Below are positions 1 to 8,476 of a stretch of 26,745 nt of DNA, piece after piece. The notes under the pieces were generated by a model. It ran no database searches, was not told the DNA's origin, and worked only from the letters and a program-made list of their open reading frames with translations. The stretch's first letter is position 1; each line of letters opens with the position of its first letter. The DNA comes from a virus. A program made the translations under genes and the position numbers. The stretch is from positions 1 through 26,745 of IMG/VR virus record IMGVR_UViG_3300009413_002711, one strand, 5' to 3'.

Positions 1-2505
1 CCACGTCTTATCTAGATAGGAAGGTTCAAAGTGAAAGAAGTCACAAAATTGGGTACCATAACTCGCATGATTAGCGCCGGCAGCAGTAGCAGTTCTAGAA
101 TAATAGGCAGCAAGTCCTGTAATTCCTGCTGACATAACATCATTTGCTCCATCTGCAGGATAAGAAGTGCCCTGAGCATTAGTACCTGTGAGATTACCCC
201 CGGTATAATAGATTGGAAGCCACATCAATAGGTTTCTATATCTCCTATTAACATTCATTCCATCATACTGATATGATGCTAAAGCTCTAATCTGATCGTG
301 ACTAAAGACAGCATCAACTTGCCAACCATCTCTTCCAAGTATCCATCCACCACCACCTCCTTTTTTAACAAAGATGCCGTGTGATCCCGGTACCGGAGCA
401 GATGTATCGGATCCCCATCCACCCATTGAGCGTACTCTTTCAGGAGGGAAGATTGCATTAATCTGATAATAATCATCAAGTGAGCTTAAGCTATTTTCTC
501 TAAAATAGAAAGCCCAATGCACATTATCAAAATCAAAATTGAGTTGCAAGTCAGTGGGTAAGCCAGGAAATGAAGCAGCTATATCTGTTGCGACACTAGG
601 GGCTGATGAACTCCACGACGTATCAGGTGTAAAGTATACTGGTACTAAAAATGATTTATCATATAGCACTGTATTCTGAACGCCTGCTCTGCTTCTAGGT
701 AATAGGGTACCTTTTTTAATTGGTACCCATTCACCAATTTCAAATAACCCTTGTCTGGTTGTGTTGTTATCTGTATTATAGTCGCCATCAGGATTGAAAT
801 ACCAGCGTCCTTGAGCAACTCTACGGTCCTCAACAACCCTATCTTTTGTTGTATATTGTACGCTAGTACCATTATTCTTTGCAATAACAGTTCTATCAGG
901 AGATCCTCCTCTCCCATATTCTAATATGTAATATGAACCACCCTGTGTTTGTGTAGTAGGTTGATTAGTTAGACTAGTAGATGCTGGATTGGTACCATCC
1001 TTTCCAGTAATAAACCGAGCAGCATTAGTAATATTATATCTGTCAGGAGATCCAATTAGATATAACTGGTTTTCTCCCATGACAAACCATGGATTATCAA
1101 CGTTCTTTATAGCTTCAGGGTTAGTAGTAGCTGCAATTGATTCAAAGTTCCACACACTCCAACCGCCACTATTCCAAATCATAGCTATATTTTCTTTAGG
1201 AATAGAAAATATTAAGCTCTTTCTTATATGATCAAAGGTGATATTTACTTGTTCAGAATCAAATCTAAAAATCAGATTGCCCTGATCTAGTGTACCAAGA
1301 GAAGCGTCAGATATAATACCACTATTATTAAAGAAATTTGAAAGAGGATTGCTGATATAATCAGTAAAAAGCTTCTCTATACCTTTTGATATGGTATTAA
1401 TTGACATGCCATTACTGGTCGTATATACACCATTTGTATCAATCCATAAAGCAGAGCCTTCAGCAGTAACAATTGTGTTTGGACTAACACAGCCAATTTG
1501 ATTAGAAACTTTCTGTAATCTACCTGCTGAGACTATAACTCCAACAGAAGGCTGATAATAAAATGTTTCATTCTTTGTGAAAATAAGAAGATTGCCATTC
1601 AACTCTTTTATTGCTGTGATTGGATTTTCTGAAGATATTCGAAGTATATTATCAGCAATGATGCTGGTGGGATTACCAATATCACTAAAGTAGACTGTAG
1701 TTTTATCTACATAAACAATACGATTTAACACTGAGGTAATGTCAATAGGGTTGGGAAATTCAGTCTCTGTTAGGTAAGCGTATGCATCAGCAAAGTCACC
1801 ATCACGGGGCGCAACTCTTCGCAGTCTGGAAGATTCAGAGTAACCAAGCGCCCAATCGTTGTGACGCACACCATCCGTTGATTGAATTCGAGATCCTTCA
1901 AATACTGCTGGGATATAAGCTAAAATACCTGTCCTAGAGTCACCTAGGAAAAGTGTGTCATTAACCTCTTCAAAGAAGAACGCAGCATCAGAGTCTGCAA
2001 ATAGGTTTGTTTCTATATCATCTTGGAAGTATGTCTCATAACGACCCCTTAGATCTCTCATATTGTTAGTATCACCCTGCCAGTTACTACCATTTAGAGC
2101 AACGTTATTTGTATTTGGATGTACTATCTCTTCCCATACTTCATCTGTGGTGATATCATAAATTGATACCATATAGGCTAGAACGTATTGTCCTACTCGT
2201 TTTGACTTAGATACAATATTGACAGTATCCTTGCCTCCTAGGCTACCAGTAAATGTTCTAATTAAACCAATAGTGATAATTTGTTCGTGCCCAAAGTTAG
2301 TTTTAATATATCTAGAGCCAACATGCTTGATAAATTCCCAGTCATCCCAACCTATTGTTGTATCAAATTGGGAGTTTTGACCAAACCCTTTGCGAACTTT
2401 CCAGTTAATATGCCTATCCATATTCTGGATATAGGCGCCTTTGTGAGTTGAATCTGCATTCATCCCATCAACTAGGAGTTCTACTTCTTTGCCTTTGACA
2501 GCCAT
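1..2505 (-). CDS. Tail nozzle / stabilization-like protein, C-terminus outside window
   Basis: The frame opens at the ATG overlapping the stop of the upstream adaptor (TAATG) and stays open for 835 codons to the window edge, so the gene is incomplete. Residues roughly 285-355 hold the pattern of phage beta-propeller tail-hub proteins: an 'ITAIKELNGNLLIFTKNETF' strand, then 'KVSNQIGCVSPNTIV', then 'ALWIDTNGVYT'. This arrangement is typical of P22 gp10 and T7 gp12-like nozzle proteins that close the short tail under the portal and adaptor. A glycine-rich 'KKGGGGGW' loop lies near residue 715. No Shine-Dalgarno sequence is visible before the ATG, so translation probably depends on coupling to the adaptor gene. 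The position after portal and adaptor supports the call; homology was judged by eye only. Confidence 0.75.
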   Translation of the reverse strand, partial: MAVKGKEVELLVDGMNADSTHKGAYIQNMDRHINWKVRKGFGQNSQFDTTIGWDDWEFIKHVGSRYIKTNFGHEQIITIGLIRTFTGSLGGKDTVNIVSKSKRVGQYVLAYMVSIYDITTDEVWEEIVHPNTNNVALNGSNWQGDTNNMRDLRGRYETYFQDDIETNLFADSDAAFFFEEVNDTLFLGDSRTGILAYIPAVFEGSRIQSTDGVRHNDWALGYSESSRLRRVAPRDGDFADAYAYLTETEFPNPIDITSVLNRIVYVDKTTVYFSDIGNPTSIIADNILRISSENPITAIKELNGNLLIFTKNETFYYQPSVGVIVSAGRLQKVSNQIGCVSPNTIVTAEGSALWIDTNGVYTTSNGMSINTISKGIEKLFTDYISNPLSNFFNNSGIISDASLGTLDQGNLIFRFDSEQVNITFDHIRKSLIFSIPKENIAMIWNSGGWSVWNFESIAATTNPEAIKNVDNPWFVMGENQLYLIGSPDRYNITNAARFITGKDGTNPASTSLTNQPTTQTQGGSYYILEYGRGGSPDRTVIAKNNGTSVQYTTKDRVVEDRRVAQGRWYFNPDGDYNTDNNTTRQGLFEIGEWVPIKKGTLLPRSRAGVQNTVLYDKSFLVPVYFTPDTSWSSSAPSVATDIAASFPGLPTDLQLNFDFDNVHWAFYFRENSLSSLDDYYQINAIFPPERVRSMGGWGSDTSAPVPGSHGIFVKKGGGGGWILGRDGWQVDAVFSHDQIRALASYQYDGMNVNRRYRNLLMWLPIYYTGGNLTGTNAQGTSYPADGANDVMSAGITGLAAYYSRTATAAGANHASYGTQFCDFFHFEPSYLDKTW

Positions 2506-3188
2506 TATGGTATATAACTCACATGGTTAGCTGCTTCTTGAGATCTTCCATGGCTTAGATAACTTATAAGTGATTGTTCTCTTCTTAACAGTTGGGCATC
2601 AACTGTGGGATTAGGAGCGCCATCTCTAACAGCATAATTGCCATATGCATATAAAGCTATTAGATCATGAAATTCTGACAGGTCATCAACAAAAGCTGCA
2701 GCAGCAGCCCACCCCCCAACAATATTCTGTACAGGAACATAATCGACTCTTACGGTGGCACTTAAACTCTCCTCACTAAAGTTTAGAATTTGCCCTTTTA
2801 GAAGATAACCCCTTACAGTATTAATCAATTCGTCTTCAGAAGAAGCACCCTCTAACCAATAATCAGGTAATCGATTGCCGGTAGTCAAACTACCGACTCT
2901 AATAAGTTGAGACATCTTACCGTGTGGAGCAGTAGGTGTAGCACCAGAACCTAATAGAAAGACTGCTGCTTCCTCTACAGGCGCTTGTGTACTTAGATTA
3001 ACATTACCACTTGAAACATCAAAGGTGAATGTCTGAGTGTAAAAGAAGGGATCATACTCACTAACCTTTCTACGGAATTGATCATATCCAATCTGGCAGT
3101 ACAATTCTACATTAGCTGCTGTAATAAAAGTTGTATCAGCTTCATCAGTGAAATCTCTGAATAGTTGTTTAATTTCTCCTGTATTCAT
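2505..3188 (-). CDS. Head-to-tail adaptor candidate
   Basis: This 227-residue protein lies between portal and nozzle genes, the usual place of the adaptor ring that joins portal to tail (T7 gp11 or P22 gp4-like role). The N-terminus (MNTGEIKQLFRDFTDEADTT) is helical and charged, followed by a helix around 'YCQIGYDQFRRKVSEYDPFF', a beta-rich middle, and a helical C-terminal part around 'LIALYAYGNYAVRDG'. This helix-beta-helix layout resembles adaptor proteins, but no decisive motif is visible. The start ATG lies one base after the portal stop, and the stop overlaps the nozzle start in TAATG. The role is inferred mostly from position and size. Confidence 0.6.
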   Translation of the reverse strand: MNTGEIKQLFRDFTDEADTTFITAANVELYCQIGYDQFRRKVSEYDPFFYTQTFTFDVSSGNVNLSTQAPVEEAAVFLLGSGATPTAPHGKMSQLIRVGSLTTGNRLPDYWLEGASSEDELINTVRGYLLKGQILNFSEESLSATVRVDYVPVQNIVGGWAAAAAFVDDLSEFHDLIALYAYGNYAVRDGAPNPTVDAQLLRREQSLISYLSHGRSQEAANHVSYIP

Positions 3189-3189
3189 A

Positions 3190-5085
3190 TCAGCCTCCTC
3201 CTCCTACACCACCACCCATGGCAGCTTCAGCACCTCTGGCTGCAGCCTCTTCGGGAGTTGCAGGCTGCCCGGGACCTCTACCTTGAGTTTGCGCAGGACG
3301 ATTAAAGAAGGAAAGTTCCTTGTTTAATTCAGCCTTAGCCTTAGCCTTTTTAGCATCAGCCTCTGCACCTTGTTGTTTAGCGGCTTTAGCGCCACCAGAC
3401 TTAAGCTGCTGCATCTGTGCCTTCTGTCCCTTGGCTGGGAATATCTGTCCATAAATCTTGGATACATGCTGTTGCAACTGTGGTGAGAGTTCATAGAAAT
3501 CAGGACTTCTAATATACTCGGCAAAGACTCTTTCAATCAAATCTAGATCGTCTGTTGGGAAGAATTCAATTCCTCTACCTGCGACAGCAGCCTTAAGCAT
3601 ATCTTGAGCATGCGACATAGTGGCTAGTTTATCTAGGATAGACTTGTTATCTGTCTTAAAGTGTAATTCAGCAGCAGCCTCATCCTTATCGATAATACCC
3701 ATTTCAACCATGTCTAGTATTCTCTGCTTCCTGTCCATAGTTTCATCTCGGAAGAGTGATCCAGCTTCGATAAAGATCTCAGGAGTATCAACAACTTCGG
3801 TCGATGAAATACTCTTGAATACGACAGAACCTTGACCATCCAACATTCTCATCATCTTTGGTTTATCGTAATATTCCTTCATGAAGATTAGAATTGTTTT
3901 GGCTGTATTCTGTACAGCATATTCAATATTCTGTTGTGTTACTTGAAGTTGCGAAGTATCGTTTTCAGAAAGAGCATTAATAGAAGCAGCAGAGTTAATA
4001 CCTACAGCCCTCTTTCCAACTGACGTTGAATGCAATCCAGCAACATCTAGCATTTCATTTTGCAATTGCTGAATATGATTCATAACATACTGTGGTAATC
4101 CAGCGCCAGCAATCTGTTGTGGTGGAGGACTAGCAGCATTATAATAAATCTTCTCCCCCGGCTTACCCTTGATTGAATTAGCAGGTACACCTGCTGTCTT
4201 AGGGATCAACCACTTAGGGTGACTCATAAGGTCTACATTATCAACAACTTGATTTCTAACTCTGTTATAGAGTGATTGTAGATCTAATAGATTAGAGACA
4301 AGACCAACTCCCCATAAACTATAGGGAATATCGGTATAACGAATTAGTTGTACAGGCGTTGCGCCAACGGGGTACTCTCCTTCAAATAGATGTAAGTCTC
4401 CGTTGATCAAAGCATATCTACCATCCTTCCAATATACTTCATAAACCTCTGCTCTACCTTCTGGTGCGTCTTCCCAGCTACCACCACCATAAGATACTAC
4501 TGCTTCTGGTAATGTTGATATCTTGTCCTTGAATCTAGGAAAACGTTTCTCTAATTCTTCTTTAACAACAACTTGCCTAACAGCAACCCATTGACTTTCC
4601 TCTGGTCCCTTAACACCATATTCATAAAATATATCGTAAGGAGAAACTACTTTAGTGCCAACTGACTCTAGATCGGGATCATAGAATGTTTGTAGTCCAG
4701 CATTACCAGTACTAACAAGCCACTTAACGGCTTCATTAATAACTTCTTTCATGTTGTTACTGTGCCAGTAATATTTAAGTGCTTCTTCTGAGGATCTAGC
4801 TTTTAGAATATCCTCTGTTGAAGGAGAAGCAGGAAGAACTGAAATTGAGGGATACTCAACCGCCAGTCTAGAAACAATGTGTCGATAGATGTTAACTAAG
4901 AGGTTGACTGTGTACTGTGCTTTATGTTGATCCATCCTAGCTGTAACATAAGACTTTAAATTCTTGTCATAGACAATATGTTGTTTGCCTTGCAAATACA
5001 TTAAAGCCAAGTCCCATAATCTAGTATAAGTCGACTTATCTGTTTTAGCTTTGGCTAAAGGAGTTTTTAGATTAGGATAATCCAT
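3190..5085 (-). CDS. Portal protein
   Basis: At 631 residues this has the right size for a podovirus portal, the dodecameric ring through which DNA is packaged and ejected. The N-terminal half has portal-like features: 'LWDLALMYLQGKQH', 'NLLVNIYRHIVSRLAVEYP', and a core with 'VVSPYDIFYEYGVKGPEES' and 'WVAVRQVVVKEEL', where portals typically describe the ligand-facing wing. A long helical segment follows ('QLQVTQQNIEYAVQNTAKTI'). The C-terminus is a low-complexity tail rich in Ala, Gln and Lys, ending in repeated glycines. The ATG overlaps the stop of the previous gene in TAATG, with GAGG a few bases upstream. It follows capsid genes and precedes adaptor and nozzle. The call rests on pattern and context without a database search. 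Confidence 0.8.
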   Translation of the reverse strand: MDYPNLKTPLAKAKTDKSTYTRLWDLALMYLQGKQHIVYDKNLKSYVTARMDQHKAQYTVNLLVNIYRHIVSRLAVEYPSISVLPASPSTEDILKARSSEEALKYYWHSNNMKEVINEAVKWLVSTGNAGLQTFYDPDLESVGTKVVSPYDIFYEYGVKGPEESQWVAVRQVVVKEELEKRFPRFKDKISTLPEAVVSYGGGSWEDAPEGRAEVYEVYWKDGRYALINGDLHLFEGEYPVGATPVQLIRYTDIPYSLWGVGLVSNLLDLQSLYNRVRNQVVDNVDLMSHPKWLIPKTAGVPANSIKGKPGEKIYYNAASPPPQQIAGAGLPQYVMNHIQQLQNEMLDVAGLHSTSVGKRAVGINSAASINALSENDTSQLQVTQQNIEYAVQNTAKTILIFMKEYYDKPKMMRMLDGQGSVVFKSISSTEVVDTPEIFIEAGSLFRDETMDRKQRILDMVEMGIIDKDEAAAELHFKTDNKSILDKLATMSHAQDMLKAAVAGRGIEFFPTDDLDLIERVFAEYIRSPDFYELSPQLQQHVSKIYGQIFPAKGQKAQMQQLKSGGAKAAKQQGAEADAKKAKAKAELNKELSFFNRPAQTQGRGPGQPATPEEAAARGAEAAMGGGVGGGG

Positions 5086-5651
5086 TATTTTCTGCCTCTA
5101 TAAATGTCTCGTAATCCTGCATCTGCAGCCATAGACTCACCCCAGATTCGTTCTGCAGCAGCTTTCTTTTTAATATCAAGTTTTGCTAGTCTACGATCCT
5201 CTTTAACTCTTTCCCCTTTCTCAATCCATTTGTCAGCCCAGCTATCATCATCTGATAGGTCAGTCAATGCTGATGTTTTAGTTTCAATATCAGAAGCTTC
5301 TTTAGCAACTTCAGCACCCTCTTCCATACCTTCTATATCTGCAGCAGTACTGAGTCCAGCACCAATCGCTCCTTTAAGATGTTCCGTAGCTTCACCTGAT
5401 CTACCTTGACCTGATGCTACAGCAGCTTTTCCTAGACTACCTAAAGCTTGTCCACCTTTGAACCCTGCCGACGCTCCTGCAGGACCACCGAATATACCCC
5501 CGGCAATTGCGCCTGCTATACTTAGACCCATTCCAACAGCGTCTGCAGTAGCCATGTCAGATGCGTGTTCTCTCTGTTTTGCCATTTCTAAAGCAGCCAT
5601 ACGCCGTTTATGTCCCGGGACTCCCTCATCTTTACCAAATTTAAAAGCCAT
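5085..5651 (-). CDS. Glycine-zipper virion protein, possible DNA-ejection protein
   Basis: The 188-residue product has a basic N-terminus, then a Gly/Ala-rich hydrophobic stretch at about residues 40-70 (GMGLSIAGAIAGGIFGG followed by PAGASAG) with GxxxG spacing typical of glycine zippers that insert into membranes. The C-terminal third is strongly charged and helical, with many Lys, Arg and Glu. Small internal virion proteins of podoviruses often combine such a zipper with a charged coil and enter the cell envelope during DNA ejection. The place between capsid and portal genes supports a virion role. Start and stop both form TAATG overlaps with neighbours. I do not recognise a named family; the ejection role is inference. 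Confidence 0.65.
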   Translation of the reverse strand: MAFKFGKDEGVPGHKRRMAALEMAKQREHASDMATADAVGMGLSIAGAIAGGIFGGPAGASAGFKGGQALGSLGKAAVASGQGRSGEATEHLKGAIGAGLSTAADIEGMEEGAEVAKEASDIETKTSALTDLSDDDSWADKWIEKGERVKEDRRLAKLDIKKKAAAERIWGESMAADAGLRDIYRGRK

Positions 5652-5827
5652 TAGTCATCCTCCATTGCAAACACTGTGGCGTAACCTGAAACTGGACTTC
5701 TATTCTCAACTGCCTTTTCTTCTTTAACTTTAAGATGTAGTCTTTCAATAAAAAACCAAGTGATAATATTCACTTGGACTGCAAAGACTATTCCTAAAAA
5801 CATAAAAATTGGTAATATAAAGTCCAT
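5651..5827 (-). CDS. Small single-span membrane protein
   Basis: A 58-residue protein. I place the start at the ATG 5 nt after an AAGGA ribosome binding site instead of at the upstream TTG, which would fall inside the terminator hairpin. Residues 2-27 form one hydrophobic helix (DFILPIFMFLGIVFAVQVNI and following), and the rest is a charged cytoplasmic or periplasmic tail. It could be a holin, a spanin-like anchor or a small virion membrane protein; nothing decides between these. It is the first gene after the capsid terminator and its stop overlaps the next gene in TAATG. Confidence 0.65.
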   Translation of the reverse strand: MDFILPIFMFLGIVFAVQVNIITWFFIERLHLKVKEEKAVENRSPVSGYATVFAMEDD

Positions 5828-5845
5828 ATCTTCCTTAATACAAAA

Positions 5846-5884
5846 AAGGGGCAAGACAGTTCGGTGTGAACCATCCTGCCCCTT
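5846..5884 (-). terminator. Rho-independent terminator after the capsid gene
   Basis: On the minus strand an AAGGGGCA arm pairs with TGCCCCTT, with an inner GTTC/GAAC stem, and the hairpin is followed by a run of T. It sits 27 nt after the major capsid stop and before the next structural gene. It would lower expression of portal and tail genes relative to capsid while letting some transcripts through. Confidence 0.85.
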
Positions 5885-5911
5885 AAAGCCTAATTTAGCC
5901 TGACCTAAGGT

Positions 5912-7354
5912 CTAAGCACCAGCAGCAGAACCAGGGAAGCTGAATCCTACCAAGACGCCATTAGCGTTCGGTCGGAGACAAACCTGATTGTAGTACCAGC
6001 GATAGAACCCTTCCCAGTTATCTGCATTCGCAGTGCGGCTGAGAACAGCCCCATCGAGATCAGCAAACCCACCAGACTCAAGCTCAGTCAACTTCCAAGA
6101 GGGCGTATGCAGAGCAACGACCATGCCTTTAGGACAATGCCTAGAAGACTTGAATGGAATGTTGTTGAAAGAGAAAGCACTGAATCCAGCATCTCCCTTT
6201 CCAGCAGATCCAACATCCTTATTAAGGTTGTTGTTGTTATTCGCAGTAGCAACCATCAAACCGGCATATGCCTGTCGGAATACAGGGTGCACTAGCATCA
6301 CATCTGGAGCATCGCCTGAATCAATGTCAAGCTGATCAATAAGCCTCTGCAACTCTCCAAGAGAGAGGGCAGCACGACTATCATCAGCAGACAGAGTACA
6401 GTGACCAGTACCAATCAGTTCACCAGAACCATCTCTAATCGCACCAGCAACTGCACCAGGGGCACCACCGGTACCAAGTCCAAAGTACTCCTGATCATGC
6501 AAGCAGGAGAAAACCCCGAGAGGCTCCTGTACCGTACTAGCAGCATTTCCTGTCCCACCACAAGCAGTAAGCTCTAGTAGGGAAGCAGTAGCACCGGCGT
6601 CGATCAAGCCTTGTACAACAGCATTTTGATCACGATACCGAACGATCACGGCGACTGCAGTACCCGCAGGTACACTAGCGGCGGCAGCGTCGGTGCGTGT
6701 ATCAACCGCTCCTACAAACTGAATTGTACCAGCAGCCTGATCAATAGCAGTAGAGGCAGCAACGTCCCGAATCCTCTCTTGAGAGATCGTCTCTAGAGTA
6801 TCACAACGAACTAGCGTCACAGCAAGTTCAAATGGACCTCCTGCAGCCCCTCGACATGCATCATGCATTCGGGCTAGCCGAGCACTATCACCGGTAAACT
6901 CCCATGTAACGTTAGCTAGCTTAGATTTCTTCTCATTGAGATAACCGACAACACGACCACCAGCGAATGTACGTTGGTTAGCCTCATTGCGAATATCAGA
7001 AACGAGCTTAGTCATCTCAGCATCAACATAACTGATGAATGAGTTTTTGCCACCAGTCTTGGCAGCAGCGATGGCGGGTCCAGAAACTTGGAACCGACCA
7101 TATAGGAACTCGGCATTAACAGTGAGTTGCGAAAAGCCTTGACTTCCAGCAGTGGGTAGTGTCCCACCTTCTCCTCTGTAGCCTACACCAGAGTTCCGTG
7201 AAGTGTGCACAGGGATGATAACCCTCTTTCCACTCCAATCTACACTTGCCTTCTCCATGAGTTCAAGCGCAAGTACCTCGTTATTTAATTGATCCTGTAT
7301 TGGTCCGAGATAAAATTCCTTTAGGACAGCATCAAGCGTTGTTAAAGTAGCCAT
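5912..7354 (-). CDS. Major capsid protein (HK97-fold type)
   Basis: A 480-residue protein after the scaffold gene, with the strongest ribosome binding site of the region (AAGGAGG, 8 nt before ATG). The N-terminal helix and arm ('FYLGPIQDQLNNEVLALELM') lead into 'WSGKRVIIPVHTSRNSG' and 'FQVSGPAIAAAKTGGKNSF', an order typical of HK97-type coat proteins with E-loop and spine helix. The spine-helix-like part is 'AEMTKLVSDIRNEANQRTFAGG'-like. The C-terminal part ends in 'YRWYYNQVCLRPNANGVLVG', similar to A-domain endings of such proteins. Ala/Gly/Thr richness and an evident insertion between residues about 170 and 330 fit a coat protein with an extra surface domain. It is followed by a terminator, which fits very high expression. 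Confidence 0.85.
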   Translation of the reverse strand: MATLTTLDAVLKEFYLGPIQDQLNNEVLALELMEKASVDWSGKRVIIPVHTSRNSGVGYRGEGGTLPTAGSQGFSQLTVNAEFLYGRFQVSGPAIAAAKTGGKNSFISYVDAEMTKLVSDIRNEANQRTFAGGRVVGYLNEKKSKLANVTWEFTGDSARLARMHDACRGAAGGPFELAVTLVRCDTLETISQERIRDVAASTAIDQAAGTIQFVGAVDTRTDAAAASVPAGTAVAVIVRYRDQNAVVQGLIDAGATASLLELTACGGTGNAASTVQEPLGVFSCLHDQEYFGLGTGGAPGAVAGAIRDGSGELIGTGHCTLSADDSRAALSLGELQRLIDQLDIDSGDAPDVMLVHPVFRQAYAGLMVATANNNNNLNKDVGSAGKGDAGFSAFSFNNIPFKSSRHCPKGMVVALHTPSWKLTELESGGFADLDGAVLSRTANADNWEGFYRWYYNQVCLRPNANGVLVGFSFPGSAAGA

Positions 7355-7369
7355 TATAAATCCTCCTTG

Positions 7370-8149
7370 TTAGCTATTTTTCCAAAATTCTAAAGCAGCA
7401 GCACGGGCTTCTGCCATAGTTCTTGGCTTACCTTTGGCAGTATTACTGCCTGGGGTGTGCCCAGAAGAAACGCCATTTAATCTAGGAGCAGCCTTAGGCT
7501 TATTCTCCTCTAGATGGCGAGCAATAGCTCTTTCCTCGATTGAGGCAACATAAGTATTATATTTTTCTGCAACATCCATTACATCCACAGTGGGATCCTG
7601 AATAACTGCATGAAGAAGAATGTCATCATTAACAGCCGGGTATTTAGCCTTAGCTGTTTGCAGTTCAAGTTGAAGTTCACTCTGAGCTTCTCTAATCTCA
7701 AACTGTTGAATCCTAGAATCTAATTGCTGGTATTGAGTAGTCTCATCACGATAACCTTCGGGAACTCCAGATCGAACAGTATCTTTTGCAAGATAATCAT
7801 CTAACCAATCTGTCTTTTCCGTAGGGGGTGGTTCAACCGACCCAGCAACAGGAGCCTTAAGATTCTTAAATCGACTCTCCATTTCTTGTAATTGAGCTTT
7901 GAGAGTATCGTTCTCACTCCGCAGTGTATTCCTAGTCTCAACTACACTCTTGAATCTGCCATATGGAATCGGATGTCCAGATTCATCTACTTCTGTTGAC
8001 TCCTCCTTGGGAGCTTCTTCTGTCTGAGGCTCAGGTGTTACCTGTTCCTCTTGTTTGGATTCTAGCGAGGAATCCTCAGCTTTGGGTTCGAAGTCTTGGT
8101 CTAGTGCTTCCCCTAAGCTATCTAACGCTGTGTTGTCCAAAAGTGGCAT
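7370..8149 (-). CDS. Capsid scaffold protein
   Basis: The 259-residue product is very acidic at its N-terminus (EDSSLESKQEEQ, TEEAPKEESTEVDE), has a coiled-coil segment near residue 80 (ETRNTLRSENDTLKAQLQEM), a longer helical middle ('QQFEIREAQSELQLELQTAK') and a basic C-terminus ending 'MAEARAAALEFWKNS'. An acidic, coiled-coil protein with a short basic helical end directly upstream of the coat gene is the hallmark of phage scaffolds, which bind coat subunits through that end and leave before DNA packaging. The ribosome binding site is GGAGG, 7 nt before ATG. No protease motif is seen. Confidence 0.8.
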   Translation of the reverse strand: MPLLDNTALDSLGEALDQDFEPKAEDSSLESKQEEQVTPEPQTEEAPKEESTEVDESGHPIPYGRFKSVVETRNTLRSENDTLKAQLQEMESRFKNLKAPVAGSVEPPPTEKTDWLDDYLAKDTVRSGVPEGYRDETTQYQQLDSRIQQFEIREAQSELQLELQTAKAKYPAVNDDILLHAVIQDPTVDVMDVAEKYNTYVASIEERAIARHLEENKPKAAPRLNGVSSGHTPGSNTAKGKPRTMAEARAAALEFWKNS

Positions 8150-8242
8150 TTGTTACCTCCAGTTTTACGTGCCTGTCACGACGGGTTATGCCCCACACTT
8201 TTCATAATAAATATACAAAATTTTCAAATGTTACGATTAACC

Positions 8243-8476
8243 TCACCATCCCTTTCCTTGGGCGGTCAATGTCTTGTATCTTGAGACTAGTCCCTTAGCA
8301 CAGTTATACTCTTTAGCCAATCTAACTATACCGCCCGGGACATCGTACTCTTCCCACCATACTTTCTCTTTAATTTCTTCAATCTCTCTAAAGGTAAGCT
8401 GAGAGGAACCCTTCCTTCTAGGTTTCATATTAGCAACCTTTTCATTGAGTGCTTTCCAGTCTACTTTTTCACTCAT
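8243..8476 (-). CDS. Small helix-turn-helix protein, terminase small subunit candidate
   Basis: The 77-residue protein starts inside the end of the large terminase gene (ATGA overlap) and contains a likely helix-turn-helix at residues 50-70 (GIVRLAKEYNCAKGLVSRYK) after a basic patch 'KPRRKGSS'. A small DNA-binding protein coupled to the large terminase is the best local candidate for the small subunit that recognises the packaging site. The order large-then-small is unusual, and 77 residues is short for this role. It could instead be a regulator. A 93-nt intergenic stretch follows before the scaffold, with no clear promoter. Confidence 0.5.
   Translation of the reverse strand: MSEKVDWKALNEKVANMKPRRKGSSQLTFREIEEIKEKVWWEEYDVPGGIVRLAKEYNCAKGLVSRYKTLTAQGKGW

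Noticed and set aside
645-917. A 90-codon minus-strand frame
   Set aside because: It is an alternate frame within the long nozzle gene, which is open over the whole region and has recognisable motifs.
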